Origin: a virus
DNA length: 30,803 nucleotides
Virus record (IMG/VR): IMGVR_UViG_3300028745_000335
Coordinates: 1 to 30,803 of that record
Direction: 5' to 3' (one strand)
Below are positions 23,910-29,576 of the stretch, piece after piece. A program made the translations under genes and the position numbers. Position 1 is the first letter of the stretch. Each line of letters begins with the position of its first letter. Below the pieces are notes generated by a model. It was not told the DNA's origin. It worked only from the letters and a program-made list of their open reading frames with translations, and did no database searches.

Positions 23910-24406
23910 CCAGGCAGGTCGAGGCAGTAGCTGCCGCCCGGCTGGGACCCTCCCCTGTCGCCCACCTGCGCCACCTGGTACTTGCCCTCCACGAACCCGG
24001 TCGCTGGCAGCCACGATGCAGTCAGGTCACACATCGGCAGCGGGCCCTGAGCAAGGATGCGTGCCTCCTCGGCACCACCGCCACCACCGGATGCCAGATG
24101 CAGCGCGTTTGGATCGGTCGTCGTCGTCGTCACCACCGGCACGGTCGTGGTCGTGCTCTCCACGGGAGCAGCCGTTGTGGTCGTGGTGGGCGCTTCGACG
24201 GTGGTCGGGACAGGAGCTTGGGTCGTCGTCGTGGCCGGAGCGATGGCCACCGTGGTCGTGGTCGAGGTGGTCGAGTCGGACAGGGCGATCTTCTGGACCG
24301 GCGGCGATGAGTGCGACCCGGCGGCGAACGCCACGGTTCCGATGGCCACCGCTCCGATCAGCACCGCTCCGACGATTGCAGCACGTCCCGCACTGAGGTT
24401 CTTCAT
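23903..24406 (-). CDS. Secreted Thr-rich protein (probable lysogeny gene)
   Basis: 167 aa, the only minus-strand gene inside the structural region. Residues 1-29 form a Sec-type signal or membrane anchor (KNLSAGR, then a hydrophobic helix to VAFAAG; possible cleavage after AFA). Residues 45-100 are a Thr/Ala/Pro-rich linker with many TTTT runs, like surface proteins of actinobacteria. Residues 105-167 are a small domain with two Cys (C126, C161) that could form a disulfide. There is no lipobox. Start choice: ATG at 24406 lacks a Shine-Dalgarno, but a TACCCT box lies 6 bases upstream, as expected for leaderless mRNA. Independent transcription suggests expression in the lysogen, perhaps in superinfection exclusion or conversion. 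This function is inference. Confidence 0.7.
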   Translation of the reverse strand: MKNLSAGRAAIVGAVLIGAVAIGTVAFAAGSHSSPPVQKIALSDSTTSTTTTVAIAPATTTTQAPVPTTVEAPTTTTTAAPVESTTTTVPVVTTTTTDPNALHLASGGGGGAEEARILAQGPLPMCDLTASWLPATGFVEGKYQVAQVGDRGGSQPGGSYCLDLPGQ

Positions 24407-24412
24407 GCGTCC

Positions 24413-24418
24413 AGGGTA
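24413..24418 (-). promoter_or_regulatory. Candidate -10 box for leaderless transcript
   Basis: On the minus strand TACCCT (TANNNT type) is followed by exactly 6 bases and then the ATG at 24406. In actinobacteria this spacing places the transcription start on the A of ATG. The -35 region (TGTCAA 17 bases upstream) is a weak match, which is common for such promoters. The 49-base gap between the two divergent starts (24407-24455) leaves room for little else. Confidence 0.55.
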
Positions 24419-24455
24419 CGCCCGCCCGGGCCCGATTGACAGTGGAAGGTGAGCG

Positions 24456-25394
24456 ATGCCCGACCTGGTCTTCCCCGACATCAGCAACTACCAGCCCGAC
24501 GTCGACTTCGCCGCCCTCCGGGCCGGCTACCCGGTGCTGGCGTGCCAGATCAGCTGGGGCACCGCCATCACCGTGCCGGCGGGGCGCATTACCGCCATCC
24601 GGGCGCAGGGGTTCACGTGCGTGGTCTGGTACATGGGGCTCCGGGCGGACCAGGCCATCGCCCCGCAGGTCGGGGCGTTCACCCAGACGCTCGGGCCCCT
24701 GCTCCCCGGTGATGCCGTCTGCATCGACTGGGAGGAGACCCCAGGGGCAGGCACCCCGAACGCTGTCCAGCGGGAGCAGGCGGCGACGCTGATCGCCTCC
24801 ACGCTCGGGATGGATCGCTGGCACGTCGGCACCTACGGCCCGGCATCGCTGCTCGAGCAGTCGCCGCCCCCGTCGTGGGCCTGGCCGGCCAGCTACGAGA
24901 CCGCCGAGCCCACGATCCCCCACGTCGCCTGGCAGTACACCGACGGGGTCTACGTCTCGGCCGGTCTCGGCCCGGTCGACTTCCCCGGCATCGGGAAGTG
25001 CGACGCCTCGATCGCCCACGTGACCGCCGCCGAGTTCGCCGCCACCGTCTGTCGCACCGTCCAGCCACCTGCCCCACCGACTCCGGAGGAATCCATGGCC
25101 GTCTCACCGTGTCTGTCGTTCAAGTCTGGCCAGCAGGACGTGGTCCAGGTCGCCAACGGCGAGCTGATCCACTGGTGGGAGAAGACCGGATCCGGCGAGT
25201 GGAGCAGCGAGGTCATCATCGGCCCGACCACGCCGACGGTGTCGTCCGCCGTGGCCACCATCCCCGACCAGGTCCCGCAGGTGTCGCTGGTCGGTGGCAA
25301 CAACGTCATCTGCGTCGAGGACTCGACCGGGAACCCGTGGATCTTCTCCCAGGCGGCAGCGCCGGGAGGCGGGTGGGGAGACAACAAGCTGTGA
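24456..25394 (+). CDS. Endolysin, GH25 muramidase with C-terminal binding domain
   Basis: 312 aa; GGAAGG ribosome site before ATG. Residues 1-200 resemble glycoside hydrolase family 25 lysozymes, which cut peptidoglycan MurNAc-GlcNAc bonds: FPDISNYQPDVDF with the N-terminal conserved Asp (D8), VLACQISWG, and CIDWEETPG with the D-x-E pair (D91, E93) of the catalytic site. After a Pro-rich linker (PPAPPTPEE, 204-212), residues 214-312 form a domain with VSPCLSFKSGQQDVVQVANGELIHWW and PWIFSQ, like half of a lectin-type beta-propeller, presumed to bind the cell wall. An in-frame ATG at 25095 with its own ribosome site begins this domain. The stop overlaps the next gene (GTGA). Confidence 0.87.
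   Translation: MPDLVFPDISNYQPDVDFAALRAGYPVLACQISWGTAITVPAGRITAIRAQGFTCVVWYMGLRADQAIAPQVGAFTQTLGPLLPGDAVCIDWEETPGAGTPNAVQREQAATLIASTLGMDRWHVGTYGPASLLEQSPPPSWAWPASYETAEPTIPHVAWQYTDGVYVSAGLGPVDFPGIGKCDASIAHVTAAEFAATVCRTVQPPAPPTPEESMAVSPCLSFKSGQQDVVQVANGELIHWWEKTGSGEWSSEVIIGPTTPTVSSAVATIPDQVPQVSLVGGNNVICVEDSTGNPWIFSQAAAPGGGWGDNKL
25095..25394 (+). CDS. Probable internal start: endolysin C-terminal subunit
   Basis: Inside the endolysin gene and in the same frame, GGAGG (25085-25089) lies 5 bases before ATG 25095 (codon 214 of the endolysin). This is one of the best ribosome sites of the region and sits exactly at the domain boundary after the Pro-rich linker. It would give a 99-aa binding domain alone, beginning MAVSPCLSF. 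Such internal starts are known to make a separate binding subunit for other endolysins (Lys170, CTP1L). Confidence 0.6.
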   Translation: MAVSPCLSFKSGQQDVVQVANGELIHWWEKTGSGEWSSEVIIGPTTPTVSSAVATIPDQVPQVSLVGGNNVICVEDSTGNPWIFSQAAAPGGGWGDNKL

Positions 25395-25831
25395 TCGCCT
25401 CAGCCCTCCTCGCCGAGTGGTACGAGGTCGCCGGCATCGTCATCGCCGTCCCCGTGGCACTCGCCATCGTGTGGGCCATTGTCCGGGCCGTCGGTCACCT
25501 GACCCGGGTCCATGAGGCCATCATCGGTCGCCCGGAGACCTCATTCTCGGAGGCCATCCCTTCGATGATCGAGCGGTTCCACTCCATCGACGACCGGTTC
25601 GCCACCGTCGACCTGCACCTGTCGGACCAGGACGCATCCATCCTGGCCATCGAGTCGGAGTTCACGACCAACGGCGGGAGCACCGTGAAGGATGACCTGA
25701 AGAAGTTGCAGGCGATGCTCGACAGCGTCGCGGACAGACAGGCCGAGACGGCGCGCCTCGCATCGACCGCCGTGGACAAGCTCGACGCCGCCACGGCCGA
25801 CCGTCACGACATCGCCGAGGCCGCTCGATGA
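25391..25831 (+). CDS. Membrane protein with coiled coil (DUF2746-like)
   Basis: 146 aa from GTG 25391. Residues 12-35 form one transmembrane helix (VAGIVIAVPVALAIVWAIVRAV), followed by a long charged region with heptads to residue 140. The motif TTNGGSTVKDDLKKLQAMLD (90-110) resembles the DUF2746 family found next to holins of mycobacteriophages. A role as holin partner or spanin-like protein is possible. The last codon overlaps the next ATG (ATGA), so it is coupled to the holin. Confidence 0.72.
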   Translation: MIASALLAEWYEVAGIVIAVPVALAIVWAIVRAVGHLTRVHEAIIGRPETSFSEAIPSMIERFHSIDDRFATVDLHLSDQDASILAIESEFTTNGGSTVKDDLKKLQAMLDSVADRQAETARLASTAVDKLDAATADRHDIAEAAR

Positions 25832-26148
25832 CCCAGCTTGCCGAGAAGGTCCGAGCCACGCCGCTCTGGGTCACTGCCTTGCTCGCCTTTGTGGCGATGT
25901 GCGCCAACGACATCTTCGGCACGGTCATGGTCGTGTTCGAGGCCCGGCTGAACGCTCCGGTGGCCGGGGCGTTCGACGTTCTCGGATGGGTGGCTGGGCT
26001 GATCTGTGCCGCCCTGGCCCTCGACGAGATCATCCGCAACGGGTGGAGGACCCGGAAGTCGCTGACCATCATCGGCGCCGTCAGCCTCGCCAACTTCATG
26101 GGCACCGTCTGGGGTGTCGCCATCGCAACCGCACTGACCAAGCACTGA
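25828..26148 (+). CDS. Holin
   Basis: 106 aa with three predicted transmembrane helices: about residues 12-35 (PLWVTALLAFVAMCANDIFGTV), 45-68 (AFDVLGWVAGLICAALALDEII) and 78-103 (LTIIGAVSLANFMGTVWGVAIATAL). It is a class I-like holin by topology and is encoded right after the endolysin and its TM partner. The function is inferred from topology and position. The basic loop RNGWRTRKS (69-77) lies between helices 2 and 3. Confidence 0.8.
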   Translation: MTQLAEKVRATPLWVTALLAFVAMCANDIFGTVMVVFEARLNAPVAGAFDVLGWVAGLICAALALDEIIRNGWRTRKSLTIIGAVSLANFMGTVWGVAIATALTKH

Positions 26149-26156
26149 GGAGAACC

Positions 26157-26900
26157 ATGACCACCACCGACACGGAACCCCGCTACAAGCTCGGCCTGAT
26201 CCACGACCCGCTGCCGTCGATCGTTCCCGACCTGGAGTGCTTCGCCACCGCCCCCATCCCCGTGCCGCCGCCCACGGTGGCTGCGCCGGAGGTCGAGTGG
26301 CCGATGGCCGACAACGACACCCTGGGGGACTGCACCATCGCCGGTGCGGTCCATCTCGACCAGGCGGGTGCGGCCGTGACGGACGAGCCGTGGACCTACC
26401 CCGGCGATGTCGTGGTGAGCCGGGTCTACCTGGGGCTGACCGGCGGCCCAGACACCGGCCTGCAACTCCCACAGGTCCTCACCCCGTGGAAGACGCCCGG
26501 GCTCTTCGGAAGCCAGAACGGCGGCTTCGCCTCGGTCAACGTGAAGAACACCACGCTGGTCAAGCAGTCGGTATGGATCTTCGGTGGGCTCTACATCGCC
26601 GTCAACCTGCCGGCGGTAGCCCAGCAGCAGTTCCGCCCGAACGGGTCCGGGGTGTGGGAGTTGACCGGCACGCCGGCCGACTACGACATCGAGGGCGGCC
26701 ACTGCGTGGCCCCGGTGGGCTACACGCCCAAGGGCGTCATCGCCGTCACGTGGGGGTCGACGGTGCTCATCACCTGGCAGTGGTGGCACACCTACGTGGT
26801 CCAGGCGTACGCCGTGGTGCCGCCCGCCTTCGTGACCAAGGGCGGCGACGCCCGGGGCTTCGACCTGGCGGCGATCGACGGCTACCTGAAGGTGGCGTGA
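26157..26900 (+). CDS. Papain-like fold protein
   Basis: 247 aa from ATG 26157 (GAGGAGA upstream). It belongs by eye to a family common in actinobacteria and their phages with a papain-like layout: NDTLGDCTIAGAVHLDQ with the presumed nucleophile C59, WIFGGLYIAVNLP (140-152), GGHCVAPVGYT with H182, and VTWGSTVLITWQWW (197-210). The third catalytic position (Asn before Trp-Gly in papain) is Thr198 here. Activity is therefore uncertain. Substrate could be the peptidoglycan stem peptide or a host protein. It lies after the lysis genes and starts the accessory cassette. Stop and next ATG overlap. Confidence 0.68.
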   Translation: MTTTDTEPRYKLGLIHDPLPSIVPDLECFATAPIPVPPPTVAAPEVEWPMADNDTLGDCTIAGAVHLDQAGAAVTDEPWTYPGDVVVSRVYLGLTGGPDTGLQLPQVLTPWKTPGLFGSQNGGFASVNVKNTTLVKQSVWIFGGLYIAVNLPAVAQQQFRPNGSGVWELTGTPADYDIEGGHCVAPVGYTPKGVIAVTWGSTVLITWQWWHTYVVQAYAVVPPAFVTKGGDARGFDLAAIDGYLKVA

Positions 26901-27067
26901 TGGGCGAGCGGATCTGGGATGACGCCGAGGCACTCGACCAGATAGCCGACATCCTTGGGCTCTACACGACCGACCCCGACAACAACCCGGTGGCCGGTGT
27001 CCTCAACGACATCACCTCGTACGTGCAGAACACCGGGCGCTCGACCGACGTGCCCGAAGGAGCGTGA
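26900..27067 (+). CDS. Small hypothetical protein (55 aa)
   Basis: ATG 26900 overlaps the previous TGA by one base (TGATG). Residues 1-55 begin with an acidic helix (ERIWDDAEALDQIADILGLY) followed by a loop and a short helix (VAGVLNDITSYVQNT). No family is recognised. Its TGA overlaps the GTG start of the next gene, so it is translated in the same chain and may act with the phosphorylase-like protein. Confidence 0.6.
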   Translation: MGERIWDDAEALDQIADILGLYTTDPDNNPVAGVLNDITSYVQNTGRSTDVPEGA

Positions 27068-28098
27068 CCATGGCCGACGCCCTCCTCGAGCGCCTGACGG
27101 CGCCAGCAGCTGCCCAGGACCAGCTCGCGCCGATCCCCTGGCCGGCCGGGCTCGCCCCGACGCCGATCGACATGGCGCCGGTCGACCCGTCGGTCCCGCT
27201 GCCGAAGGCCGACGTTCTCGTGGTCACCTGGACCGCTGCCGAGGCTCAGGCCCTCTCCGACATCCTGACGCCGGGCCACCAGGTCTACGGGTGGGCGAAG
27301 TACGCCGAGCACTGGGACGCCTACCGGCCCCAACTGACCGGCCGATCACCGGCCCGGGACGCCGAGTGCATGGCCACCTACCAGCTGACCCAGATCGGCT
27401 CCAAGCGGGTCCTGTGCGTCCACTCACAGCTTCACCTGGCTACGGACGGGGCATCGGCCCCGATCGTTCAGCTGTGGGCGCAGATGGTCGCTGAGGTGCA
27501 GCCGTCCCTCGTCATCACCACGGGGACGGCTGGCGGCATCGGGATGACCACGGAGCTCGGTGACGTCTTCATCTGCAACTCGGCCAAGTTCAACTGCACG
27601 AAGACGTTCGCCGGCAAGCCGTGGGCCCAGCAGCGGTTCATGAACACTTTCACCCCCACCGGACCGAACCTCGAGCTGGCCCGGACATCGCTGGCCCAGA
27701 TCAACGCGGCGCAGCTCCCCGACCACCTGACGCCAAGGGATCGGACGTACAACGGCATCCCGGTCATCGTGTTCATCTCCGACAACACCGGCGACGTCGA
27801 GACCGTTGACTACTTCGGCTTCGACGACACCGACGACAGCTACGGGGTCGTGAAAGACGACCCCCAGGCCCACACCGAGGAGATGGACGACGCCACGCTG
27901 CCGCTGGCGCTGTCGAGCTTGACGGATCCGCCGGCATGGCTGTCGATCCGCAACGCCTCGGACCCGGAGGTGCCGTCGTCGATCGGCACGCTCGAGGAGC
28001 AGTCGAAGTGGGCGAGCAACATCTACCAGCAGTACGGCTACTGGACCACGGTCGGAAGCGCCATCACATGTTGGGCCGTGATCGCTGATCTGCAGTGA
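27064..28098 (+). CDS. Nucleoside phosphorylase/nucleosidase-fold protein
   Basis: 344 aa from GTG 27064. The core has the layout of the purine nucleoside phosphorylase / MTA-SAH nucleosidase superfamily: a first strand ADVLVVTW (49-56), SLVITTGTAGGIG with the phosphate/ribose loop GTAGGIG (154-160), then LGDVFI (165-170) as in the GD-V strand of MTAN-type enzymes, and later VIVFISDNTGDVETVDYFGF. The first 45 residues are Pro-rich. The C-terminus has a conserved-looking helix WASNIYQQYGYWTT. The substrate is not predictable. In a phage late region it could act on a nucleotide signal or on NAD-related metabolites; this is speculation. Stop overlaps the next gene (GTGA). Confidence 0.7.
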   Translation: MTMADALLERLTAPAAAQDQLAPIPWPAGLAPTPIDMAPVDPSVPLPKADVLVVTWTAAEAQALSDILTPGHQVYGWAKYAEHWDAYRPQLTGRSPARDAECMATYQLTQIGSKRVLCVHSQLHLATDGASAPIVQLWAQMVAEVQPSLVITTGTAGGIGMTTELGDVFICNSAKFNCTKTFAGKPWAQQRFMNTFTPTGPNLELARTSLAQINAAQLPDHLTPRDRTYNGIPVIVFISDNTGDVETVDYFGFDDTDDSYGVVKDDPQAHTEEMDDATLPLALSSLTDPPAWLSIRNASDPEVPSSIGTLEEQSKWASNIYQQYGYWTTVGSAITCWAVIADLQ

Positions 28099-28634
28099 GC
28101 CCGCTCACCGATCTGTCGACACTCGACCAGTTCGCAGCGGAGCCGTTCCCGCCCGAATGGCCGACCGACGTCCGCACCTTCTACTCGCCGGTCGACGACG
28201 TCCATGGCGTCCTGATGGCGGTCATCAGTTCGGCCAGCGAGTCGATCGACGTGGCGATGTACGGCTTCGACGACGCGTCCCTGGTTGCCGCTCTGGTGGC
28301 GGCGATGAAGGACCCGGCCATCACCGTGCGCCTCACTTTGGACAGGTCCCAGGCATCCGGGGCGCACGAGAAGGAGCTGCTGGCCGCGGCCGGGCTCACG
28401 ACGACGGACATCAGCGTCGGGACGTCGGAGAAGGGCGGCATCATGCACCTCAAGGCGGGGGTGATCGACGGCACCGTGCTCTTCGATGGCTCGACGAACT
28501 GGTCCGACAGTGGTGAGGACCAACAGGACAACCAGCTCCGGGTCGCCGTCTCCCCAGTGGAGTGCGCCCGGCTGTCGTCTCGCATCGACACCATCCACGC
28601 CTACCAGCTGGCCCACCCGAAAGGAACACCATGA
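28095..28634 (+). CDS. Phospholipase D-fold protein (probable nuclease)
   Basis: 179 aa from GTG 28095. It carries one HKD motif, MHLKAGVID (H118, K120, D125), followed by GSTNWS (132-137), as in single-domain PLD enzymes of the Nuc type that work as dimers. Earlier strands are SIDVAMYGFDDASLVAALV (50-68) and VRLTLDRSQ (78-86), the standard PLD-domain start. No signal peptide is visible, so it acts in the cytoplasm. The substrate (DNA, RNA or phospholipid) is unknown. The gene is coupled to the phosphorylase-like gene by a GTGA overlap and overlaps the next start by 4 bases. Confidence 0.82.
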   Translation: MSPLTDLSTLDQFAAEPFPPEWPTDVRTFYSPVDDVHGVLMAVISSASESIDVAMYGFDDASLVAALVAAMKDPAITVRLTLDRSQASGAHEKELLAAAGLTTTDISVGTSEKGGIMHLKAGVIDGTVLFDGSTNWSDSGEDQQDNQLRVAVSPVECARLSSRIDTIHAYQLAHPKGTP

Positions 28635-29101
28635 AAACCACCCTTCGAATCCCGGGGTTCTCCCCGGCGGCCTCGCAGGTCATCGCTCACTACCTGGCCA
28701 TCTTCCTGCTGGCCTTCGGGGCGCAGCTGGTGGCCGGCGCCACCCACGTCGTGTCGATCCCAGCCCTGATCGCACTGCTCACCTCGGCGGCCGCCGCTGG
28801 GGTCACTGCCGTGGCGCACGTCATGCTCGGGCTCATCCCCGTACCGCAGCCGTTGCCGGCACCGGTGGTCGGAACCCCATACAACGTGCTCGGGATCACA
28901 CTGAAGGTGAATACCGCCGGCTACCAGTTCCTCGTCTCGGTTCTCGTGACCTTCCTCAGCATCTTCGGTGCCCAGCTCGTCGGAGGCGCTGCCGGCATCA
29001 CCTCATTGCCGTCGGTCGTCGCCCTGATCCTGGCTGCCATCACAGCAGCCGTGGCCGGGATCGTACAGTTCGTCGTCGGGCTGATCCCAGCGCCGAAGTG
29101 A
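28631..29101 (+). CDS. Membrane protein with internal duplication
   Basis: 156 aa; GGA ribosome site before ATG 28631. Two copies of a two-helix hairpin, offset by 83 residues: FGAQLVAGA (29-37) and FGAQLVGGA (112-120), each ending with GLIP (67-70, 150-153). Together four membrane helices are predicted, joined by a Pro/Gly-rich loop (71-98). No family is recognised; a second holin, pinholin or other pore is a reasonable guess. Its stop overlaps the next start (GTGA). Confidence 0.75.
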   Translation: MKTTLRIPGFSPAASQVIAHYLAIFLLAFGAQLVAGATHVVSIPALIALLTSAAAAGVTAVAHVMLGLIPVPQPLPAPVVGTPYNVLGITLKVNTAGYQFLVSVLVTFLSIFGAQLVGGAAGITSLPSVVALILAAITAAVAGIVQFVVGLIPAPK

Positions 29102-29208
29102 AGCGGCTGGCGTTCTACGCCGCCGTGGCGCTGCTCGGCCCGGTCTACTTCGCCATCGGCGTGGTGGACGGGGTCCGCAAGGCAATGACCAATCGGTGGA
29201 ACATCTGA
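29098..29208 (+). CDS. 36-aa single-helix membrane protein
   Basis: Starts at GTG 29098 overlapping the previous stop, and ends at TGA 29206-29208, whose A is also the first base of the tRNA. Residues 4-23 form one transmembrane helix (LAFYAAVALLGPVYFAIGVV), followed by a basic tail (DGVRKAMTNRWNI). The charge pattern and the overlapping junctions support a real gene. It might be a lysis accessory or a regulator of the preceding membrane protein; no evidence beyond position. Confidence 0.6.
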   Translation: MKRLAFYAAVALLGPVYFAIGVVDGVRKAMTNRWNI

Positions 29209-29283
29209 GCGGGGTGGAGCAGTAGGAAGCTCGCCGGGTCCATGCCCCGGAGGTCGCCGGTTCGATTCCGGCCCCCGCCACCA
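29208..29283 (+). tRNA. Initiator-like tRNA-Met (CAT), copy 2
   Basis: Cloverleaf with encoded CCA: acceptor 29208-29214 with 29273-29279, D arm 29217-29232, anticodon arm 29234-29250 (loop TCCATGC, CAT at 29241-29243), T arm 29256-29272, A 29280, CCA 29281-29283. It has the initiator features A1-C72 mismatch, A11:U24 and three G:C pairs in the anticodon stem. Odd points: base 33 is C instead of the nearly universal U, and base 37 is G. It shares 36 identical bases with copy 1 across the T arm and CCA. Its place beside the integrase makes it a candidate attachment site too. Function as a translating tRNA is less certain than for copy 1. Confidence 0.75.
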
Positions 29284-29285
29284 GA

Positions 29286-29326
29286 GACGAAGCGCCCCGG
29301 CCCGTGATGGGTCGGGGCGCTTCGTC
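29286..29326. terminator. Strong bidirectional terminator-like hairpin
   Basis: An 18-bp stem with one G-T wobble: GACGAAGCGCCCCGGCCC at 29286-29303, loop GTGAT, and 29309-29326. It begins 3 bases after the tRNA CCA and lies between the convergent late operon and the minus-strand integrase unit, so it likely ends both. Neither side has a clear T-run. Confidence 0.8.
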
Positions 29327-29355
29327 GCGTCCGGGGTTATTCGTCGGGAATCGCT

Positions 29356-29517
29356 CTATAGGTCGAGCGCCCCGGCCACCATCAGTGCGAGACCCGCGAT
29401 TCTGGCGGCCCGGCGGATCTCCAACCATCCGTCGCCCGGGCGGGTCGAAGCGATCCGCTCGACGATCGCCACTGCGACAGTGGCCACGGCGATCTTCTTG
29501 GCTGAGCCTTTGGACAT
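29356..29517 (-). CDS. Small hypothetical protein (53 aa)
   Basis: Short gene on the minus strand. ATG at 29517 has AAGGAGGT 5 bases upstream, the best Shine-Dalgarno in the window; an ATG at 29520 is less well spaced. The product reads MSKGSAKKIAVATVAVAIVERIAS..., then RPGDGWLEIRRAARIAGLALMVAGALDL. It contains two hydrophobic helices (about 8-22 and 37-53) with basic residues before each, so it could be membrane-associated. It lies 59 bases downstream of the integrase stop and probably shares its transcript. Family unknown. Confidence 0.62.
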   Translation of the reverse strand: MSKGSAKKIAVATVAVAIVERIASTRPGDGWLEIRRAARIAGLALMVAGALDL

Positions 29518-29531
29518 CATGCACCTCCTTC

Positions 29532-29550
29532 TCGAACCCTCGAGGTTCGA
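29532..29550. repeat. Inverted repeat between integrase and small gene
   Basis: TCGAACC (29532-29538), loop CTCGA, GGTTCGA (29544-29550). In the minus-strand transcript this hairpin sits just before the Shine-Dalgarno of the 53-aa gene. Its right arm continues as GGTTCGATT, which also occurs in the T arm of both tRNAs. It could be an integrase-binding or attachment-related site, or only an mRNA hairpin. Confidence 0.45.
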
Positions 29551-29576
29551 TTTGGCGTGCCGGCTCCGGGAGCAGC

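Noticed and set aside
24016-24396. Plus-strand frames opposite the Thr-rich gene
   Set aside because: They translate the reverse of ACC/ACG repeats and give low-complexity Arg/Val proteins; the minus-strand gene has a signal peptide and start context.
24436-24441. TTGACA on the plus strand as a -35 box for the endolysin
   Set aside because: No -10 match at normal distance; the would-be -10 falls in the coding region.
25662-26933. Minus-strand frame of 423 codons over the holin and papain-like genes
   Set aside because: Arg/Pro/His-rich composition typical of antisense frames; no ribosome site; overlaps well-supported genes.
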